From positions 1 through 14,869 of the forward strand of contig DATKSG010000054.1 of the NCBI GenBank assembly GCA_035531775.1: a stretch of DNA of 14,869 bases, in the 5' to 3' direction. Position 1 is the stretch's first letter; the number at the start of each line of letters is the position of its first letter. The position numbers were made by a program, and so were the translations under genes. Below the pieces are notes generated by a model. That model saw only the letters and a program-made list of their open reading frames with translations. It had not been told where the DNA came from and did no database searches. Below are positions 1-6,917 of this stretch, piece by piece. Source of the stretch: DATKSG01 sp035531775 (lineage in GTDB: Bacteria > Actinomycetota > Acidimicrobiia > Acidimicrobiales > UBA8190).

Positions 1-1235
1 TGGAGGCACTCGACCACTACCACCTGCTCAGCCGGGTCCTGCCCGAGTGGGACGCCGTGCGCAACCGCCCCCAGCGCAACGCCTACCACCGCTTCACTGT
101 CGACCGTCACCTGCTCGAAGCGGCTGCCCGGGCGGCCACCGGAGCGGCCACCGGAGCGGCCACCGGAGCAGTCGAACCTGGGGTCACCACGGTGGCCCGG
201 CCCGACCTGTTGCTGGTGGGCACGCTGCTGCACGACATCGGGAAAGGCTTTCCCGGCGACCACACCGAGGTGGGCATGGAGGTGATGGACCGGGTGGCTC
301 GGCGCATGGGCTACGACGATGCCGACGTAGCCACGCTGGTGGCCATGGTCCGCCATCACCTGCTGCTGCCCGATGCCGCCACCCGCCGCGACCTCGACGA
401 TCCGGTAACCGTCGACACCGTGGCTCGAGCCGTGGGCGACGTGGACACCCTCCATCTGCTGGCCGCCCTGACCGAGGCCGACAGCCTGGCCACCGGCCCG
501 GCCGCCTGGGGGCCTTGGAAGGCGGGCTTGGTGGCCGATCTGGTCCGGCGGGTCGAAGCCCACCTTCGCGGCGACAGCGTCCCGGCCGCGCCCTCTTCCC
601 CCATCACCGACCGGCACCGCCAGCTCATGGTCCAAGCCAAACGACTGGGGCGGACCGTGGTGTGGGCCGAGGCGCCCACGCTCACCGTGGTGGCCCGGGA
701 CCGCCCCGGGCTGCTGGCGGCGGTCACCGGGGTGCTCGCCTTGCGGGGGCTCGACGTCCGGGCGGCCGACGTGGCCGGCGAGGACCAGTTCGCCGTGGAG
801 ATCTTCGCCGTGGAGCCCTCTCGGGGGCGCTGGCCTGATTGGCACCTCGTCGGTGACGAGATCGACGCAGTGCTCCGAGGCACCCTGCCCCTCGAAGCCC
901 GGCTGGCCGAGCAAGCACGGCTCTATGCCGGCGGCCGGCGCCCGGTCACAGCCCGGCCGGTTACCAGCGGCGTGCAGATCGACAACGACGCCTCGGCCTC
1001 GTCGACGGTGGTGGAGGTGCACGCCGCCGACGCTGTGGGATTGCTACACCGGGTCACCACGGCGTTGTTCGACCAGCACCTCGACGTGACCGCCGCTCGG
1101 GTCTCCACCTTCGGCCACGAGGTCGTCGACGCCTTCTACGTACGCGACGGCGCAACCGGCGGCAAGGTGCAGGACCTCGAGCACCTGCGCCGGATCAGTG
1201 ACGCCGTAGCCGAGGCCATCGACCGGGTCGGATGA
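1..1235 (+). CDS. glnD: [Protein-PII] nucleotidyltransferase/removing enzyme GlnD, C-terminal part (5' end outside window)
   Basis: GlnD modifies and demodifies the PII signalling protein according to nitrogen status; actinobacterial versions can adenylylate rather than uridylylate PII. About 410 codons are visible, open from base 3 in frame 3, against roughly 750-900 residues for the family, so the nucleotidyltransferase domain lies off the left edge. An ATG at 57 is internal: conserved GlnD sequence (LPEWDAVRNRPQRN..HRFTVDRHLL) runs straight through it. An HD phosphohydrolase domain follows, with LLHDIGKG (HD codons at 231-236), HHLLLPD and a later EADS; in the family this removes the nucleotide. 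Two glutamine-sensing ACT domains end the protein (TLTVVARDRPGLLAAVTG near 680-730 and VVEVHAADAVGLLHRVT near 1010-1060). A 12-bp unit is repeated three times between the N-terminal stretch and the HD core. Identity is secure; the donated nucleotide cannot be read from this half. Confidence 0.95.
   Translation, partial: EALDHYHLLSRVLPEWDAVRNRPQRNAYHRFTVDRHLLEAAARAATGAATGAATGAVEPGVTTVARPDLLLVGTLLHDIGKGFPGDHTEVGMEVMDRVARRMGYDDADVATLVAMVRHHLLLPDAATRRDLDDPVTVDTVARAVGDVDTLHLLAALTEADSLATGPAAWGPWKAGLVADLVRRVEAHLRGDSVPAAPSSPITDRHRQLMVQAKRLGRTVVWAEAPTLTVVARDRPGLLAAVTGVLALRGLDVRAADVAGEDQFAVEIFAVEPSRGRWPDWHLVGDEIDAVLRGTLPLEARLAEQARLYAGGRRPVTARPVTSGVQIDNDASASSTVVEVHAADAVGLLHRVTTALFDQHLDVTAARVSTFGHEVVDAFYVRDGATGGKVQDLEHLRRISDAVAEAIDRVG
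132..167 (+). repeat. Three perfect tandem copies of a 12-bp unit inside glnD
   Basis: The unit GCGGCCACCGGA occurs at 132-143, 144-155 and 156-167, in frame, encoding an Ala-Thr-Gly-Ala repeat. It sits just before the HD core in a stretch expected to be a flexible loop. Perfect identity at all positions indicates recent slippage expansion rather than selection on protein sequence. Confidence 0.95.
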
Positions 1236-1255
1236 CGGCCCAAGGTCGGATGACG
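1226..1255 (+). repeat. 12-bp direct repeat spanning the glnD stop codon
   Basis: GGTCGGATGACG is present at 1226-1237, where it contains the glnD stop TGA (1233-1235), and again at 1244-1255. The 18-bp offset keeps the frame, so a second in-frame TGA stands at 1251-1253. Confidence 0.9.
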
Positions 1256-1309
1256 ACCGGACGCTGGTAGCCTCGGCAGCCGGAGCGCGCGCCGAATCGG
1301 AGTCGTCCA

Positions 1310-2443
1310 ATGCGCCACCGCCTCACCCCTCGCATCGCCGTCACCGGCGTCGTCGTCGTAGTCGGCGCCCTCGGTGCCTTCGGCGCCGCCGTGGGCTTGG
1401 CCGGCTCTGGCTCCCGCTCCGGCGCAGCTTCGGTGCCGTCATCCGCCCAACCCTCACCGCTCCACGGCGGCATGGAGCTGGTCACGGCCGACCCGGCCAG
1501 CGGGTCGAGTTCGGTCCTGTCCGACTCGGGCATCACCTTGCGCTTCAGCCGGACACTGTCGGCCGCCAGTCCGATGCCGATGTTGACCCCGATGGTCGCT
1601 GGAACATGGTCACGCCCGGCGGCCGACACCTTGCACTTCCAGCCGAGCGACGGCTTCGCCCCCGGAGCCAGCGAGGTCCTCACCGTGCCTGGTGGTGGGC
1701 GAGGGGTGCGGGCCGATGACGGGTCGGTCCTTCGTCATGACGTGTCGGTGTCCTTCGTAGTGGCACCCATGGCCGCCCTGCGACTGCAGCAGCTGCTGGC
1801 CTCGCTCGACTACCTGCCTGTCTCCTTCGACGCCGCCGGCCCGACGCCGGCTACCGATGCCATGGCCATGGCCCAACCGGGCACCTTCGCCTGGCGGTGG
1901 CCGACGCTGCCCGCATCGTTCACGTCGCTGTGGACGCCGGGTAGCAACGACATCATCACCAAAGGTGCGGTCATGGCCTTCGAGGCACAGCACGGCCTGG
2001 GCGCCGACGGCATCGCCGGGCCCGAGGTGTGGGCGGCGCTGCTCGTCGCCGCCACCGCAGGTGCAACCGACCCCGACCCTTACGACTGGGTGGACGTCTC
2101 CACCACCGTGCCCGAGTCGGTAACGGTGTGGCGCGACGGAGCCGCTGCCTACAGCACGCCAGCCAACACGGGCGTCGAGGGCGCGGTAACGGCGGTGGGC
2201 ACCTGGCCCGTGTTCGCCCGCTACACCTCCACCACCATGAAGGGCACCAACCCCGACGGCACCACCTACGACGACCCCGGCGTGCCCTGGGTCAGCTACT
2301 TCCACGGCGGGGACGCCCTGCACGGATTCCAGCGCGCCAGCTACGGCACACCCCAGAGCCTGGGCTGTGTGGAGATGCCACCGGCCAACGCCGCATTGGT
2401 CTACCCCTACACCCCCCTCGGCACCCTCGTCACCATCGAGTGA
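1310..2443 (+). CDS. Membrane-anchored L,D-transpeptidase (Ig-like + peptidoglycan-binding + YkuD domains)
   Basis: This 377-residue protein most likely forms 3-3 peptidoglycan cross-links or attaches proteins to the wall outside the membrane. The N-terminus (MRHRLTPRIA then a V/G/A-rich segment to about residue 31) is an uncleaved signal anchor or signal peptide. Residues ~55-152 look like a bacterial Ig-like domain. Residues ~155-247 resemble a peptidoglycan-binding module (AVMAFEAQHGLGADGIAGPEVW). Residues ~260-377 are the YkuD catalytic domain, with H338 (HGFQRASYG) and SLGCVEM holding nucleophile C353. Classic enzymes read S/T-H-G-C; here the His is Leu, a variant I recall in actinobacterial relatives. 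A Shine-Dalgarno GGAG at 1299-1302 lies 7 nt before the ATG. The 74-bp gap after glnD leaves co-transcription possible, and a TAGCCT hexamer at 1268-1273 could be a separate promoter. Confidence 0.9.
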   Translation: MRHRLTPRIAVTGVVVVVGALGAFGAAVGLAGSGSRSGAASVPSSAQPSPLHGGMELVTADPASGSSSVLSDSGITLRFSRTLSAASPMPMLTPMVAGTWSRPAADTLHFQPSDGFAPGASEVLTVPGGGRGVRADDGSVLRHDVSVSFVVAPMAALRLQQLLASLDYLPVSFDAAGPTPATDAMAMAQPGTFAWRWPTLPASFTSLWTPGSNDIITKGAVMAFEAQHGLGADGIAGPEVWAALLVAATAGATDPDPYDWVDVSTTVPESVTVWRDGAAAYSTPANTGVEGAVTAVGTWPVFARYTSTTMKGTNPDGTTYDDPGVPWVSYFHGGDALHGFQRASYGTPQSLGCVEMPPANAALVYPYTPLGTLVTIE

Positions 2444-2459
2444 AAACCGTCACCATCGA
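2428..2459 (+). repeat. 12-bp direct repeat at the L,D-transpeptidase stop codon
   Basis: CGTCACCATCGA occurs at 2428-2439, coding the last residues before the TGA at 2441-2443, and again at 2448-2459 just after it. The similarity continues for about three more bases with one mismatch. The 20-bp offset changes the frame. Confidence 0.9.
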
Positions 2460-2525
2460 ATGGATAGGGGCCTGGCGGGCCCGCACGAAGCCCGACCGGC
2501 ACTGTCGCTGCCTGGCGCTGTCGCC

Positions 2526-2531
2526 TAGGAT
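2526..2531 (+). promoter_or_regulatory. Putative -10 hexamer TAGGAT, leaderless GH5 start
   Basis: TAGGAT ends exactly 6 nt before the GTG at 2538, which would place transcription start on or next to the start codon. There is no Shine-Dalgarno at the right distance. No clear -35 element is visible. The position favours GTG 2538 over the next codon, GTG 2541. Confidence 0.5.
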
Positions 2532-2537
2532 CATGAG

Positions 2538-4355
2538 GTGGTGAGAGCGCGGTGGCGGCCGGCGCTGACCCGAATCGTGGTCGGCTCGATGATGGCGGTG
2601 ATGGTGGGCACCGAGGCCCTACCCGTCGCGGCACAACCGTCGGCGCCCGCCCGAAGCGCCGGACTGCCATGGCTGCGTGTGGCCGCCGTGGGCGGCTCCC
2701 CGGCCACCGGTCCTGGGCGACAGATCGTCGACGACAGGGGGCGCACCGTCGTTCTGCGCGGCGTCAACGTGGCCGGCATCGAGGACGACTACTACACGGT
2801 GGGCGGCCGTCCTCCGACCACGGCGCCGGCCTATCCAGTGGACCCGGCTGCCTTCGACGGCATCTGCCCGGCCGACCGTCCGGGCACCGGCGAGCCGCCG
2901 GTGTGCCAAGACGACCTGGCCCAGGTGCGCTCCCTCGGCTTTGACGTGATCCGCCTGACGGTGAGCTGGAGCCTGCTCGAGCCCACACCGGGTCGATACG
3001 ACCCGACATACCTGGACCGCATCGCCCAGGTGGTGGGCTGGGCCCGGAGCCAAGGCGTTTACGTGCTCATCGACATGCACCAAGACGCCTACTCTCGCTA
3101 TACACCGACCTCTGCGCCAGCCTCGGTGCCGCCCGTGCTCGAGCCCAGTGGACAGGGTTCCGACCACTCAGACGGGGCCCCGGCCTGGGCCGTGATCGGC
3201 GACGGCGTCCCCGCCGAAGGGGTTGGTGGCCAGCTCGAGCTCAACTCGTTCGTGGCCGCCGCCTTCACCAACTTCTGGCTCAACACCGTCCCCACCGACG
3301 GCGCCGGCCACGCGCTGCCCCAGGGCCAGGCCCCGGGGCCGGGCCTACAGGACCACTACATCGGGGCCATGGCGGCGATCGCCTCACGGTTCGTGCACGA
3401 CCCCGCGGTGGTGGGCTACGAGATCATGAACGAGCCCCTGCCCGGCGTCATCGCCCCGGGAGCCTTCGACCTTGGATACCTCTACCCCTTCTACCGGCGG
3501 GTTATCGACGCCCTGGCCGGCACGCACGACGGGGTGCCGTGTCCGGTGGGCACCAGCTACGGCGCTGCCTGCGGATACCGAGACCTGGCTGTGCACGACA
3601 GGCGCCATCTCTTCTTCTTCGAGCCCATGGCGGCGCGCAACCTGACTGATGTGGCTGTGGGCCTGTCGGCTCCCTTCAGCTCGTCTCCCAATCTCGTCTA
3701 CGCCCCGCACGTGTACACCCACGTATTCACTGCCGACCAGCAGGTGCCCGGCGGCGTCGTGTCGGGCGTCTACCCGGTGAACTACGACCAAGCTTTCGAA
3801 ACCGCCGGGGCTGAAGCCAGGCTGCTTCATGCTGCACTCTTCGTGGGTGAGTTCGGCAATGGCAACGGCGACGACTCCACCACGCTGGCTTCGGAGACCG
3901 CTGCCATCGACAAGGCCGGGGTGGGCTCCACGCTGTGGCAGTGGAAGTCCAACTGCGGCCCGGCGCCGTCGTCCACCGACTGCTGGTCGATGTACTTCGG
4001 GCCTGGCTCGAGCGGCGCCGAGAACGGCCCCGTCATCCCCAGCCGGGCTCGCTATGTGAGCCGGGTGGTGCCGAGAGCCACGGCCGGGCGCCTGGTGGCC
4101 TTCGCCTACGACCCCCTGGCGCGTCACTTCACCATGCAGGGCACCGACGCGCACGCCGTGCAAAACGGCGACCTTGCCGGCGACACGGCCATCTACATCC
4201 CACCCTCGGTCACCGCCATCGCTCCGGTCGGGTGGGCCCCGGTGGTGAGCGGCGCCGCCGTGCTCGACAGGATGGTCACGGCGAGCGACGGCAGCTGCAT
4301 GGTCTACGTGAGCCCGACTGGTGCCGGCGCCTACGAGGTATCGCTGGCGCTGTGA
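2538..4355 (+). CDS. Secreted glycoside hydrolase family 5 enzyme, endoglycoceramidase-like
   Basis: A retaining beta-glycosidase of the GH5 (cellulase) clan, probably acting outside the cell. The N-terminus has basic residues, a hydrophobic run (IVVGSMMAVMVG) and AxA-like sites near residues 28-33, a signal peptide. The core starts with RTVVLRGVNVAG (~69-80) and has DVIRLTVSWSLLEP (~136-149) and VYVLIDMHQDAYSRY (~174-188), typical of endoglycoceramidases. The expected acid/base is E299 in EIMNEP and the expected nucleophile is E438 in FVGEFGNG. From ~510 on lies a beta-rich C-terminal region like the GH5 C-terminal domain. At 605 residues it is somewhat longer than characterised Rhodococcus endoglycoceramidases (about 490). 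These cleave glycosphingolipid headgroups, but the substrate here cannot be told from sequence; steryl glucosides or other glycolipids are alternatives. The 3' end overlaps the opposing gene by 25 bp. Confidence 0.88.
   Translation: MVRARWRPALTRIVVGSMMAVMVGTEALPVAAQPSAPARSAGLPWLRVAAVGGSPATGPGRQIVDDRGRTVVLRGVNVAGIEDDYYTVGGRPPTTAPAYPVDPAAFDGICPADRPGTGEPPVCQDDLAQVRSLGFDVIRLTVSWSLLEPTPGRYDPTYLDRIAQVVGWARSQGVYVLIDMHQDAYSRYTPTSAPASVPPVLEPSGQGSDHSDGAPAWAVIGDGVPAEGVGGQLELNSFVAAAFTNFWLNTVPTDGAGHALPQGQAPGPGLQDHYIGAMAAIASRFVHDPAVVGYEIMNEPLPGVIAPGAFDLGYLYPFYRRVIDALAGTHDGVPCPVGTSYGAACGYRDLAVHDRRHLFFFEPMAARNLTDVAVGLSAPFSSSPNLVYAPHVYTHVFTADQQVPGGVVSGVYPVNYDQAFETAGAEARLLHAALFVGEFGNGNGDDSTTLASETAAIDKAGVGSTLWQWKSNCGPAPSSTDCWSMYFGPGSSGAENGPVIPSRARYVSRVVPRATAGRLVAFAYDPLARHFTMQGTDAHAVQNGDLAGDTAIYIPPSVTAIAPVGWAPVVSGAAVLDRMVTASDGSCMVYVSPTGAGAYEVSLAL
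4331..4355. other. 25-bp tail-to-tail overlap of two coding regions
   Basis: The last codons of the plus-strand GH5 gene (stop TGA at 4353-4355) and of the minus-strand COG4705 gene (stop TAG at 4331-4333) share these bases. There is no room for an intergenic terminator, so each transcript must run into the other gene. Confidence 0.85.
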
Positions 4356-5146
4356 CGGCCCGGTCCGTCTGTGGCCACCACCACGTCGCACTTGGACAAA
4401 GCCAGATAAGCCACCACGGCCACGATGAGCAGCGACAAAACCAGGCTCACCCGCCCGTCGCCGTAAGCCAACGCTCCCAGGCGGCGCGCCTTGCCCGTCC
4501 AGTCGGCGAAGGATGCGCCCAGTGGCCGAGTGAGGATGTAGGCGACCCAGAAGGCCACCACTTCGTCGAGCCTCAACCACAGGTACGCCACCAGCGGAAC
4601 GAGGATGAGGCCGCCGAAGAGCAAGCCCGAGGAGAAGTACCCGAGATGCATGGTGGAGGCCGTCATGTCCCCCGCCGCCGTGCCGAGGGCGAAGGTGGTC
4701 ATGACGGTGGCCCAGTAGAACAGTTCGCGCCGGGTGGTCACGATGCTGTGGATCGACAGCGTCTTCTCGGTGGCGTACCAAAGGGCGAAGACCACGGCCA
4801 GAGCCACGGAGAACATCACGGTAGAGACGGCGTAGGGCACGCCGAACTTGATGTGGACGACGTCGGCCGCCATGGTGCCGAACACCGCCACCATGACCAC
4901 GGTCAGCCAGTAGACCCAAGCGATGTAGCGGCGCACGGCGAACTGAGCCACCAGGGCCACACTCAGTCCGAGGGCTCCGAGGCTTACGGCCACAAAAGGG
5001 TCGAAGCGGTGCACGAGATAGTCCGAGGTCGACTCGCCGAGAGCCGTGGACAGCACCTTGGCCACCCAGAACCAGACGATGACCTCGGGCACCTTGCGGG
5101 CCAAGCGCCGCTGGACCGGGCCGGAAGAAACATCGAGGGTACTCAC
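4331..5146 (-). CDS. COG4705-type multi-pass membrane protein of unknown function, fourfold internal repeat
   Basis: A 271-residue integral membrane protein that I recognise as the COG4705 family (uncharacterised membrane-anchored protein); no biochemical role is known to me. Four related units open with an aromatic-rich helix and end in a small-residue/acidic motif: FWVAKVLSTALGESTSD (26-42), YWLTVVMVAVFGTMAAD (79-95), FYWATVMTTFALGTAAGD (143-160) and FWVAYILTRPLGASFAD (199-215). With the helix following each, about eight membrane segments result. The start is the GTG at 5146 overlapping the crotonase stop as GTGA, which implies translational coupling. An upstream extension to 5302 in the same frame is rejected because it lies inside the crotonase gene and has arginine/proline-rich shadow composition. 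The stop lies 25 bp inside the 3' end of the opposing GH5 gene. Conserved acidic residues suggest ion or small-molecule handling, but that is inference. Confidence 0.85.
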   Translation of the reverse strand: MSTLDVSSGPVQRRLARKVPEVIVWFWVAKVLSTALGESTSDYLVHRFDPFVAVSLGALGLSVALVAQFAVRRYIAWVYWLTVVMVAVFGTMAADVVHIKFGVPYAVSTVMFSVALAVVFALWYATEKTLSIHSIVTTRRELFYWATVMTTFALGTAAGDMTASTMHLGYFSSGLLFGGLILVPLVAYLWLRLDEVVAFWVAYILTRPLGASFADWTGKARRLGALAYGDGRVSLVLSLLIVAVVAYLALSKCDVVVATDGPGRHSASDTS

Positions 5147-5949
5147 GGGGCCGAGGGGAAGCGTGGCGGGCGGCGCTCGCGCACGGCGGCCACTCCCTGG
5201 CGCACGTCGGGGCCCAGGAACCCGAGCATCTCGAGGGCCATCGACTCGCCGAAGGCGGGCAGAGCCTGGCGAATCCACTGGTTCATGACGCGCTTGGTCC
5301 ACTGCACGGCGGTGGCGCTGCCCGCCGCCAGCTTGGCGGCGATGGCGACGGCTTCGGAGAGCACCTCGTCATCGGGCACGCATCGCGTCACCAGGCCGAT
5401 GCGCTCGGCCTCGGCGCCGCTCACGAAGTCCGCTGTCATCAGGTAGTACTTGGCCTTGGCCATGCCGCACAGCAGCGGCCACAACACCGCCGCATGGTCG
5501 CCCGCCGCCACTCCCAGGCGGGTGTGCCCGTCCGACAACTTGGCGCCCTCCCCCATGATGCTCACGTCGGCCAGCAGGGCCACGGCCAGCCCGGCGCCCA
5601 CCGCCACACCGTTGATGGCCGACACAATGGGCTTGCGGGCTCCGAGCATCTGCTCGACGAGGGCACCGGCGTCGCGCCACTGGGCCAGGGTGGCGGCGTA
5701 GTCCTCGGTCATCTCCTCGATCATCTCGAGGTCACCGCCGGCGCTGAAGGCCCGACCGGCGCCGGTCACCACCGACACCCGGGCGTCGTCGTCGTCGTCA
5801 ACCACAGCCCACACCTCGGACATCTCGAGGTGCATACGAACGTTGGCGGCGTTCAACACGTCGGGTCGGTTCAACGTGATGACGACTACGCCATCGGGGC
5901 GTCGTTCGAACGAGAGGTGCTCGAAGTCCTCATAGTGCACGATCCGCAT
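5143..5949 (-). CDS. Crotonase-fold enoyl-CoA hydratase/isomerase family protein lacking both hydratase glutamates
   Basis: A 268-residue protein of normal crotonase length. The oxyanion-hole segments are clear: GRAFSAGGDLE (65-75) and SAINGVAVGAGLAVALLADVS (110-130). By my alignment to rat mitochondrial enoyl-CoA hydratase, the two catalytic glutamates (E144 and E164) fall on A122 and H142, so simple hydration of enoyl-CoA is doubtful. Isomerase, hydrolase, decarboxylase or another acyl-CoA reaction remains possible. D151 in VAAGDHAAVLWP may be the acidic residue of this subgroup. It follows an LLM oxidoreductase by 20 bp and overlaps the next gene by 4 bp (GTGA), so it is in an operon, but it also has its own TAGTGT hexamer 6 nt before the ATG. 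Many CoA-binding crotonases are annotated echA; I do not assign a specific symbol. Confidence 0.9.
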   Translation of the reverse strand: MRIVHYEDFEHLSFERRPDGVVVITLNRPDVLNAANVRMHLEMSEVWAVVDDDDDARVSVVTGAGRAFSAGGDLEMIEEMTEDYAATLAQWRDAGALVEQMLGARKPIVSAINGVAVGAGLAVALLADVSIMGEGAKLSDGHTRLGVAAGDHAAVLWPLLCGMAKAKYYLMTADFVSGAEAERIGLVTRCVPDDEVLSEAVAIAAKLAAGSATAVQWTKRVMNQWIRQALPAFGESMALEMLGFLGPDVRQGVAAVRERRPPRFPSAP

Positions 5950-5955
5950 GGCCAG

Positions 5956-5961
5956 ACACTA
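5956..5961 (-). promoter_or_regulatory. Putative -10 hexamer TAGTGT, leaderless crotonase start
   Basis: On the minus strand TAGTGT ends 6 nt before the crotonase ATG (5949), the same spacing as for the GH5 gene and the LLM gene at 6833. No Shine-Dalgarno is evident. It would serve as an internal promoter, since the upstream LLM gene ends only 20 bp away. Confidence 0.45.
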
Positions 5962-5969
5962 TGGGACGA

Positions 5970-6833
5970 TCAGCCGAGCAGAACCTGCCCGGCTGCTTTG
6001 ACGAAGGCCACGTGCTCGGCCGGGCTGCGCCCGCCCCCCATGCCGCTCACCGACAGATGGGTGGCGCCGACCGCCTCCCAACGCCCGGCCTGGCGGCGCA
6101 GTCGCTCGGGCGAGGCATCCTCACCGGGCTGGATGGTGCCCTGCAGCCCGACGGCACCCGGTGGGCGTCCCGCTCGCTCGGCGGCGGCGGTCACCGTGGC
6201 CCACCCTTCCTCGAGGCCCTGGCCCGGCGTGGTGAGGGCGATCCATCCGTCGGCCATGGTGCCGATGCGTTCGAGCACCTTCGGTCCCGACAGTCCTCCC
6301 ATCCACAGCGGGATGGGTCGTTGCACCGGTAGGGGAAGGATGCCGGCCCCGTGCACGGTGTGGAACCGGCCCTCGAAGTTGACCGACTCCTCGGTCCACA
6401 GCCGGCGCAACAGTGTCACCTGCTCTTCGTAGCGGGCGCCGCGGTTGGTGAAGTCCTGGCCGAGTGCCTCGTACTCCACCGCGTTCCAGCCCACCCCCAC
6501 ACCCAGGCGGAGCCGGCCGCCGCTCAACAGGTCTACCTCGGCGGCCTGCTTGGCCACGAGCACCGTCTGGCGCTGGGGCAGGATGAGCACGCCGGTCCAC
6601 AACTCGAGCGAAGTGCGCGCCGCCAGGTGGCCCAGGATGACGAAGGGCTCGTGGAACGGGTCGCCCACGTCGTAGGGGCCCCAGAACCCCGGATGAGCGG
6701 CGCGGTCGGCCCCAATCACGTGGTCGTAGGCGAGCAGGTACTCGAAACCCGCCTCCTCGGCGGCCACCGACAGCGCCACCACATCGGTGGGGTCGGGCAT
6801 CTCGATCTGGGGGATGACCACTCCGAAGCGCAC
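5970..6833 (-). CDS. LLM-class (luciferase-like) F420-dependent oxidoreductase, TIGR03619-like
   Basis: A 287-residue TIM-barrel flavin/F420 oxidoreductase. It begins MRFGVVIPQ and contains AEEAGFEYLLAYDHV (~26-40), LELWTGVLILPQR (~75-87), the conserved SGGRLRLGVGVGWN (~104-117) that lines the cofactor site, and PIPLWMGG (~174-181). These match the actinobacterial F420-dependent subfamily that I place nearest TIGR03619. The family transfers hydride between coenzyme F420 and diverse substrates; the substrate here is unknown. The start is GTG at 6833, chosen because family sequence begins there and because a TAGCCT hexamer sits 6 nt upstream. It leads a likely operon with the crotonase and the COG4705 membrane protein, suggesting acyl-CoA or lipid metabolism. 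Confidence 0.9.
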   Translation of the reverse strand: MRFGVVIPQIEMPDPTDVVALSVAAEEAGFEYLLAYDHVIGADRAAHPGFWGPYDVGDPFHEPFVILGHLAARTSLELWTGVLILPQRQTVLVAKQAAEVDLLSGGRLRLGVGVGWNAVEYEALGQDFTNRGARYEEQVTLLRRLWTEESVNFEGRFHTVHGAGILPLPVQRPIPLWMGGLSGPKVLERIGTMADGWIALTTPGQGLEEGWATVTAAAERAGRPPGAVGLQGTIQPGEDASPERLRRQAGRWEAVGATHLSVSGMGGGRSPAEHVAFVKAAGQVLLG

Positions 6834-6839
6834 AACCAG

Positions 6840-6845
6840 AGGCTA
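6840..6845 (-). promoter_or_regulatory. Putative -10 hexamer TAGCCT, leaderless LLM start
   Basis: TAGCCT on the minus strand ends 6 nt before the GTG at 6833, in the 84-bp gap to the divergent LLM gene. No Shine-Dalgarno and no clear -35 are visible. Confidence 0.5.
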
Positions 6846-6917
6846 GCGGCGGCCCCGGTGCCAGGATGGGCCGGCGCCGATTCGGGCGAGCAAGGCACGA
6901 GGAAGGTGAGCGACGGC

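Noticed and set aside
57..59. ATG as the start of glnD
   Set aside because: Conserved GlnD sequence continues upstream in frame to the window edge, so the gene is truncated rather than starting here.
2465..2494. CGGGC/GCCCG stem after the L,D-transpeptidase gene as a terminator
   Set aside because: It is a 5-bp stem with a 9-base loop and no T-run, too weak to call.
3384..4919. 511-codon minus-strand open frame
   Set aside because: It covers the GH5 gene antisense and part of the COG4705 gene in another frame. Its translation is rich in Arg, Gly and His, as expected of a GC-rich shadow.
5147..5302. N-terminal extension of the COG4705 protein
   Set aside because: It lies within the crotonase coding region in another frame and has shadow composition. 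The GTGA overlap gives a natural start at 5146.
3935..5446. 503-codon plus-strand open frame
   Set aside because: It overlaps three well-supported genes in other frames and shows no recognisable domain.
6351..6917. Upstream extension of the plus-strand LLM gene
   Set aside because: It is antisense to the other LLM gene. Family homology begins only near 6918-6933.
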